Shown piece by piece: positions 7,102 to 10,604 of a DNA stretch of 10,604 nucleotides (its first letter is position 1; every line of letters begins with the position of its first letter). The stretch is from Nitrospinota bacterium (GTDB lineage Bacteria; UBA8248; JACPRG01). The stretch is from the NCBI GenBank assembly GCA_030740135.1, contig JASLXW010000099.1, forward strand, positions 1 to 10,604, read 5' to 3'. A program made the position numbers and the translations under genes. A model generated the notes under the pieces. That model ran no database searches and was not told the DNA's origin. It was given only the letters and a program-made list of their open reading frames with translations.

Positions 7102-8025
7102 ATGGAATCCGCCAATCCATTCACCGACCGGCTCCTCATCGAGCCGAAGCCCCAGACCACCTGGAGAGGCCCCCACGCCTTCTGGTTCACGGCGATGGGG
7201 ATCGGAGGGGCCCTCTTTCTCAACGAGGTGCTCTTCGGAATCGAGATGGGGCGCGTCCTGGGTCTCAGCCTGTCCCACCTGCTGAGCCTGGTCCTCATCG
7301 GCATCGGGGGAATGGTCCTGATCGCCGACCTGGGCAGGCCGCTGCGGTTCCTTCAGGCGTTCAGGAACGTCCGGCATTCCTGGATCACGTGGGGGGCCAT
7401 CTGCGACTTTGTGTTCATGACCCTCGACGGCCTCTACATTCTTCCGACGTTCACGTGGGTGAACGGGGCCCGGCCGTTCGCGGGTTTGCCGACGGGTCCG
7501 GGCACGGCGGTGGGCGGGGTGTTCACGGTGGTCGCGGGGATCGCGGCGTTCGTGGTGATCATCTATCCGGGGATGGTCCTGGCCGCCTCCCGGGCCATCC
7601 CGTTCTGGAACACCACCCTCATTCCGCTCCAGTTTCTCGCCTTCGCCCACGCCAGCGGGTTGGCGTTGGTGCTCCTTGCGAGACCCGCGTCTGTGAACGG
7701 CGCGTTGCTCCTCTCGGCGGTCTTGTTGGTCTTGCTCTGCCTTTTGGCGATGGGGGCCCACCTGTTGGCGGCCCGCTACGGCCGGGAGGCCTCGCGGGAA
7801 TCCCTGCGGGTTCTTCTGCGCGGACCGCTGGCTGGCGTCTTTCTCCTGGGCACGTGCCTGTTGGGGCTGATCGTTCCGCTGATCCTGGGGATCGTGACGC
7901 TGAACGGAGCGGGTCCGGATTTCGCCGCGTCGGCCTTCATCATCATGGGCGTGCTCTCGGTGGCGGGGAATTTTTTCTCGAAGTTTTCCGTCATCCGGGC
8001 CGCGCGCTTCGCGCCGCTGATTTAA
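7102..8025 (+). CDS. NrfD/PsrC-type membrane subunit
   Basis: Integral membrane subunit that exchanges electrons between the ferredoxin-type subunit and the quinone pool. The 307 residues (PsrC-type proteins are close to this) contain about eight hydrophobic segments, at roughly 26-46, 53-75, 93-112, 129-155, 164-184, 189-212, 233-255 and 264-285. Family landmarks are the GGALFLN in segment 1, ADLGRPLRF at 75-83 after segment 2, and SWITWG at 93-98, matching the NrfD pattern DLGRPxRF...SxxSWG. No haem-binding histidine pattern is obvious, as expected for this family. The ATG at 7102 has AGGAGAG upstream; the open frame extends 74 codons further back over the preceding gene, but those residues are not membrane-like. 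It is the last gene of the operon. Role is known from family and context; the direction of electron flow (quinone reduction or quinol oxidation) cannot be read. Confidence 0.9.
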   Translation: MESANPFTDRLLIEPKPQTTWRGPHAFWFTAMGIGGALFLNEVLFGIEMGRVLGLSLSHLLSLVLIGIGGMVLIADLGRPLRFLQAFRNVRHSWITWGAICDFVFMTLDGLYILPTFTWVNGARPFAGLPTGPGTAVGGVFTVVAGIAAFVVIIYPGMVLAASRAIPFWNTTLIPLQFLAFAHASGLALVLLARPASVNGALLLSAVLLVLLCLLAMGAHLLAARYGREASRESLRVLLRGPLAGVFLLGTCLLGLIVPLILGIVTLNGAGPDFAASAFIIMGVLSVAGNFFSKFSVIRAARFAPLI

Positions 8026-8062
8026 GGGAGACCGAATCCGTCAAGAATCCCCAAAAAGTCGT

Positions 8063-8092
8063 TTGACTAATGGAGGGAAATCCGGGTATTGT
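8063..8092 (+). promoter_or_regulatory. Candidate sigma70 promoter for the binding-protein gene
   Basis: TTGACT (8063-8068, five of six matches to the -35 consensus) and TATTGT (8087-8092, four of six to the -10) are 18 bases apart, in the 108-base gap after the membrane subunit. The sequence after the -10 is AT-rich, and the gene's start is about 40 bases downstream. It would let the binding protein be made independently of the molybdoenzyme operon. I see no terminator in the gap, so read-through from the operon is also possible. Confidence 0.45.
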
Positions 8093-8133
8093 CAATTTTT
8101 CCTCAAAATGAACCCCGAACGGGAGGGAGACCA

Positions 8134-9360
8134 ATGAAACGTTGCGGTTTGTTCCGAGGCTTGGTTGGAGTCGTGTTGGCCGCGGCTGTTCTGGTCGCCG
8201 GCGCGGCGTTCGTCGGAGACCGGGCGCAGGCGGCGGGCGTTATCAAGTTCGGTGCCGCCCTGCCGCTGACCGGTCCGTTGGCCACCGAAGGAAACAAGCA
8301 GAAGACCGGTTATGAGATCTGGAAGAATCTGGTGAACGGCCAGGGCGGCATCAACGTCGGCGGCAAGAAGATGAAGGTGGACATCAAGTACTACGACTAC
8401 GAGAGCAAGACGCCGGTTGCCAGCAAGCTTTACGAGCGGCTGATCACAAAGGACAAGGTGGACTTCCTGTTCGGGCCATTCGGAAGCGGGGCCACCGCGT
8501 CGGTCGCCGCTTTGACGGAGCGTTACCAGATACCGATCATGGCGCCGACGGCCAGCTCGGCGAAGCTTTACGCCCGGGGATACTCCTACCTCTTCGGCCT
8601 CCTGGTGCCCAACAACTTCGTCTCGGACAGCTTTTTCGAGCTGGTGACCTCCCAGAAGCCCCGTCCGAAGACGATGGCGTTTGTGACGCGCAACGATTTT
8701 TTTCCCAAGGTCATTACTGGCGTTTTCCAGAATGCCGCCAAGAAATACGGCCTCAAGGACATCTACTACGCCAAGTTCCCGAAAGACGCCAAGGACATGT
8801 CCACTTGGCTGACGATAGTCAAGGGCAAGAACCCCGACCTTCTGATGGTGGCCGGCTACCTGGGCGACCTGATCCTCGTGACAAAGCAGGCCAAGGAGCT
8901 CGGCGTCAATCCCAAGGCCATCTTCATGACCGCCGGACCGGTTTATTCCCAGTTCACCGAGGCCCTGGGCGGGACGGCCGACGGGATCACAACGGCCTCT
9001 TGGTGGGCGGACACCCTGGACTACAAAGGGCGCATCATCGGGACGCCGGACGATTTCAGCAAGATCTGGAGGAAAAAGACCGGCAAGGAGGCCGATTACG
9101 TTTCCGCCGCTTCCACCGCCAGCGGCGTGGTCTACCAGCTCGCCATCGAAAAGGTGGGAAGCCTGGATAGGAAAAAGATCCGGGCCGCCCTGGCCGCGAT
9201 GAACGAGATGACGTTCTACGGCCGGATCAAGTTCAACAAGAACGGCCAGAACATCGGGAGCATCGTCCCGGTGATCCAGATCCAGAAGGGGAAGCGGCTT
9301 CCCGTATCCCCCAAGAACATGGCCCAGGGCAAGTACATGTACCCCAAGCCGAAGTTCTAA
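8134..9360 (+). CDS. ABC-transporter substrate-binding protein, branched-chain amino acid (LivK-like) family
   Basis: Periplasmic type 1 solute-binding protein of the Leu/Ile/Val family, whose members also bind aromatic acids, amides, urea and short organic acids. The 408 residues begin with a Sec signal peptide: MKRC, a hydrophobic core at about 10-28, and a likely cleavage after AQA (31-33). The mature start IKFGAALPLTG and the GPFGSGATASV block near 110-121 are typical of the fold, as are the alternating strand-helix segments such as PDLLMVAGYLGD. The start at 8134 has GGGAGGGAG four bases upstream; a TTG at 8089 in frame would put 15 polar residues ahead of the signal peptide. No permease or ATPase gene accompanies it, and a strong terminator follows directly, so it is a solitary binding protein. 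It may serve a transporter encoded elsewhere or act as a sensor. The neighbours suggest an organic acid substrate; this is inference. Confidence 0.92.
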   Translation: MKRCGLFRGLVGVVLAAAVLVAGAAFVGDRAQAAGVIKFGAALPLTGPLATEGNKQKTGYEIWKNLVNGQGGINVGGKKMKVDIKYYDYESKTPVASKLYERLITKDKVDFLFGPFGSGATASVAALTERYQIPIMAPTASSAKLYARGYSYLFGLLVPNNFVSDSFFELVTSQKPRPKTMAFVTRNDFFPKVITGVFQNAAKKYGLKDIYYAKFPKDAKDMSTWLTIVKGKNPDLLMVAGYLGDLILVTKQAKELGVNPKAIFMTAGPVYSQFTEALGGTADGITTASWWADTLDYKGRIIGTPDDFSKIWRKKTGKEADYVSAASTASGVVYQLAIEKVGSLDRKKIRAALAAMNEMTFYGRIKFNKNGQNIGSIVPVIQIQKGKRLPVSPKNMAQGKYMYPKPKF

Positions 9361-9373
9361 GCCGCAATCCCGC

Positions 9374-9413
9374 GCCCCCGCCCCTCTCTTTGGGGCGGGG
9401 GCTTTTTTGTTTT
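9374..9413 (+). terminator. Intrinsic terminator after the binding-protein gene
   Basis: An 11-bp perfect GC-rich stem (GCCCCCGCCCC at 9374-9384 with GGGGCGGGGGC at 9392-9402) and a 7-base loop are followed by TTTTTTGTTTT (9403-9413). It begins 13 bases after the stop codon and should end transcription before the AhpD-like gene. Confidence 0.95.
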
Positions 9414-9431
9414 CGGGCGTCGCGCGGAGAA

Positions 9432-9475
9432 GGGGGGGCTGCAGCCCGCCCCATCCGCCCCATCCGCTCCGCCCG
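9432..9475 (+). repeat. Short hairpin and 9-base direct repeat in the leader of the AhpD-like gene
   Basis: The 78 bases between terminator and next start contain a perfect 12-base palindrome GGGCTGCAGCCC (9436-9447). It is extended by GGGG/CCCC arms with one bulged G. It is followed by two identical copies of CCCCATCCG (9449-9457, 9458-9466) and a diverged third unit, CTCCGCCCG (9467-9475). No clear promoter boxes are visible. The structure could be a leader hairpin, but low-complexity slippage in GC-rich DNA explains it equally well. Confidence 0.4.
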
Positions 9476-9491
9476 CTCCGGAGAGACGCCG

Positions 9492-10325
9492 ATGACGACG
9501 ATCCGCCTGCTGGAAGAGGAGGAGATCCGCCGCGCCGCCCCCGAAACCGTCGATCAGATCCTGGCCGCCGAAAAGGCCCGGTGGGGGATTCCGAAGCTCG
9601 CCAACATCTGGCGCTGCATGGGGCACCAGCCCGAGTACCTGGAGGTCACGTGGAAGAAGGCGAAGTCCGTCCGCCAGCCAGGGCATCTGTCCAACCTGAC
9701 GCGGGAGATGATCGCCTCGGCCGTCTCGGCCGCCAACGGGTGCCGCTACTGAACAGACTCTCACGTCGCCGCCGTGATGCGGATGGGAAAGGGAGAGCGG
9801 GCGGTCACGGAGCTGATATCCATCGTGGACTTGGTGAGCGGACTCTCCAAGGCCGCGCTCGGAGCGGGGCTCTACGCGCCGGAGACGGAGGGGGTGACAC
9901 CCCCGGGGATGATCCTGGGGCTTGTGGACGAGGAAAGCGCCAAGGGGAGGGTCGCCAAGGTCTTCGGCGAGATTCGCGAGCGCGAGGCGGAGCGTCTCGG
10001 GCGGGATAGCGTGCCGCTCTTTTGGCGGGCCATCGCCCACCGGCCGCTTTACCTGGAAGCCGCCTGGAACCGGTCGAAAATACTCCTCACCGAAGGCGAG
10101 ATCAGCCTCAAGGAGAAGGAGATCCTCGGCTACACCGTCGCCGCCAACGTCGGCAGCCACTACTACGGCCATGAGCACGCCGCCGCCCTGCGCCGGATGG
10201 GGATGGACGACTCCGCCCTGGTCGAGGTCCTGGCCGTCGTGGACTATTTTGAAGGGCTCAACCGGGTGAGCGAGGGGATGGATATCGAGTCGGATATCGC
10301 GCCGTATCGGGCGTATGAGAAATGA
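9492..10325 (+). CDS. AhpD-like / carboxymuconolactone-decarboxylase-family protein, probable selenoprotein (in-frame TGA = Sec87)
   Basis: One 277-residue protein if the single in-frame TGA (9750-9752) is read as selenocysteine. Members of this all-helical family are disulfide or peroxide reductases (AhpD) or decarboxylases. The N-domain reads REMIASAVSAANGCRY, then the TGA, then TDSHVAAVMRMG. The resulting E72, C84, U87 and H91 reproduce the spacing of AhpD's Glu118, Cys130, Cys133 and His137 exactly (CxxC-xxx-H). Family sequence continues in frame for 190 codons. The C-domain (about 145-260) is a second copy: KEILGYTVAANVGSHYYGHEH aligns without gaps but has Ser222 and Tyr225 in place of Cys and Sec, keeping Glu210 and His229. 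The start is ATG at 9492, with GGAGAG six bases upstream. It stands alone after a terminator. AhpD-like CxxU selenoproteins are known from bacterial and metagenomic surveys. The alternative is a nonsense mutation (TGC to TGA) in a Cys form; no other lesion is present. Confidence 0.75.
9750..9782 (+). promoter_or_regulatory. Candidate selenocysteine codon with bacterial SECIS-like hairpin
   Basis: The TGA at 9750-9752 is followed by a small GC stem CCGC/GCGG (9769-9772 and 9779-9782) with loop CGUGAU. The loop has a G as its second base, 22 bases after the UGA, within the placement expected for bacterial SECIS elements read by SelB. A competing stem TCACG/CGTGA (9761-9765 and 9773-9777) overlaps it. 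The stem is short, so support is moderate and rests mainly on the protein motif. Confidence 0.45.
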
Positions 10326-10604
10326 TTACGGCGCGCTCCATTTGATGGCCCGCCTTGTTCAATTAATCATGCTAAATGCGAAAAATATCCCCAAGACGAT
10401 GTACTAAAAAGAATCACAGTCATATTCTCTAGGGCCCTCAACATTCACTTTCCCCCAATGAAAATTCCTCCGGTTCCAAAATTGTCGGCACCAGAATTTC
10501 ATCTTCCCGTCGTTGAATTCAGAGTGGGTTTTTGGATTCCGTTCCCCACACTCAAATTAAAAATCTTGAATAGCATCCTTTCCTGGGTCTTATCTGGAAA
10601 TAGG
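10326..10604. other. AT-richer non-coding tail, no gene recognised
   Basis: The 279 bases after the AhpD-like gene hold no convincing gene on either strand: all frames are broken by stops or give short, low-complexity peptides. GC over 10381-10604 is 92 of 224 bases (about 41%), much lower than the coding part. I see no clear intrinsic terminator, tRNA, or inverted-repeat end of an insertion element. It may be a regulatory or intergenic stretch before the next gene, or the edge of a region of different origin. Confidence 0.5.

Noticed and set aside
9390..9491. Upstream ATG extension of the AhpD-like gene
   Set aside because: It would start inside the terminator hairpin and encode repeat-derived Arg/Pro/Ile residues. 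The ATG at 9492 has a good ribosome binding site and begins the family domain.
9492..10325. Two separate genes (9492-9752 and 9774-10325), or a pseudogene
   Set aside because: The second piece would start at a GTG inside the conserved helix after the active site with no ribosome binding site, and the first would end within the CxxC motif. The same frame, intact family sequence on both sides and the exact motif position favour Sec. A nonsense mutation is not fully excluded.
10326..10604. Partial gene or mobile-element end in the AT-rich tail
   Set aside because: Read on the reverse strand, the frames give only short peptides without recognisable similarity, and I found no terminal inverted repeat, target duplication, tRNA or CRISPR repeat.

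Overview
The window is a GC-rich bacterial stretch whose genes are tightly packed and carry strong purine-rich ribosome binding sites. The last ~225 bases fall to about 41% GC by direct count. The gene set is an acyl-CoA dehydrogenase, molybdenum/tungsten-cofactor oxidoreductases, an orphan branched-chain-amino-acid-type binding protein and a carboxymuconolactone-decarboxylase-family protein. It suggests an environmental, metabolically versatile bacterium of the kind found in deltaproteobacteria-like, NC10, Rokubacteria or Tectomicrobia genomes. That assignment is an inference from gene content, not from a marker gene.

Layout. On the minus strand, 1-580 is the N-terminal half of an acyl-CoA dehydrogenase that runs off the left edge. 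A divergent, locally AT-rich control region (581-799, with a palindrome at 727-740) separates it from a plus-strand operon. The operon starts with a MoaD/ThiS-like sulfur-carrier protein ending in Gly-Gly (800-1129). Two tandem, gap-free paralogous catalytic subunits of the DMSO-reductase family follow (1160-3730 and 3840-6410, 856 residues each). Then come one four-cluster ferredoxin-type electron-transfer subunit (6470-7075) and one NrfD/PsrC-type membrane subunit (7102-8025). This looks like a complex iron-sulfur molybdoenzyme with two interchangeable catalytic subunits on one shared electron-transfer and membrane module. Neither the catalytic nor the ferredoxin subunits have a Tat signal, so the complex probably faces the cytoplasm.

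A separate transcription unit with a plausible sigma70 promoter (8063-8092) encodes a secreted type 1 periplasmic binding protein (8134-9360). A textbook intrinsic terminator closes it (9374-9413).

The most notable gene is 9492-10325. It is a two-domain AhpD/carboxymuconolactone-decarboxylase-family protein interrupted by a single in-frame TGA at 9750-9752. The TGA sits exactly where the second redox cysteine of the AhpD CxxCxxxH motif belongs, and the reading frame continues with clear family similarity for another 190 codons. The best reading is a selenoprotein with a CxxU active site, with a candidate SECIS hairpin just downstream. An ordinary annotation would split it into two hypothetical fragments or call it a pseudogene.

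Together the genes suggest oxidative or reductive conversion of an imported organic acid or its CoA ester. The binding protein would supply substrate, the molybdo/tungsto-enzyme and the acyl-CoA dehydrogenase would do redox chemistry, and the AhpD-like protein would give peroxide or thiol protection. The substrate cannot be read from the sequence.
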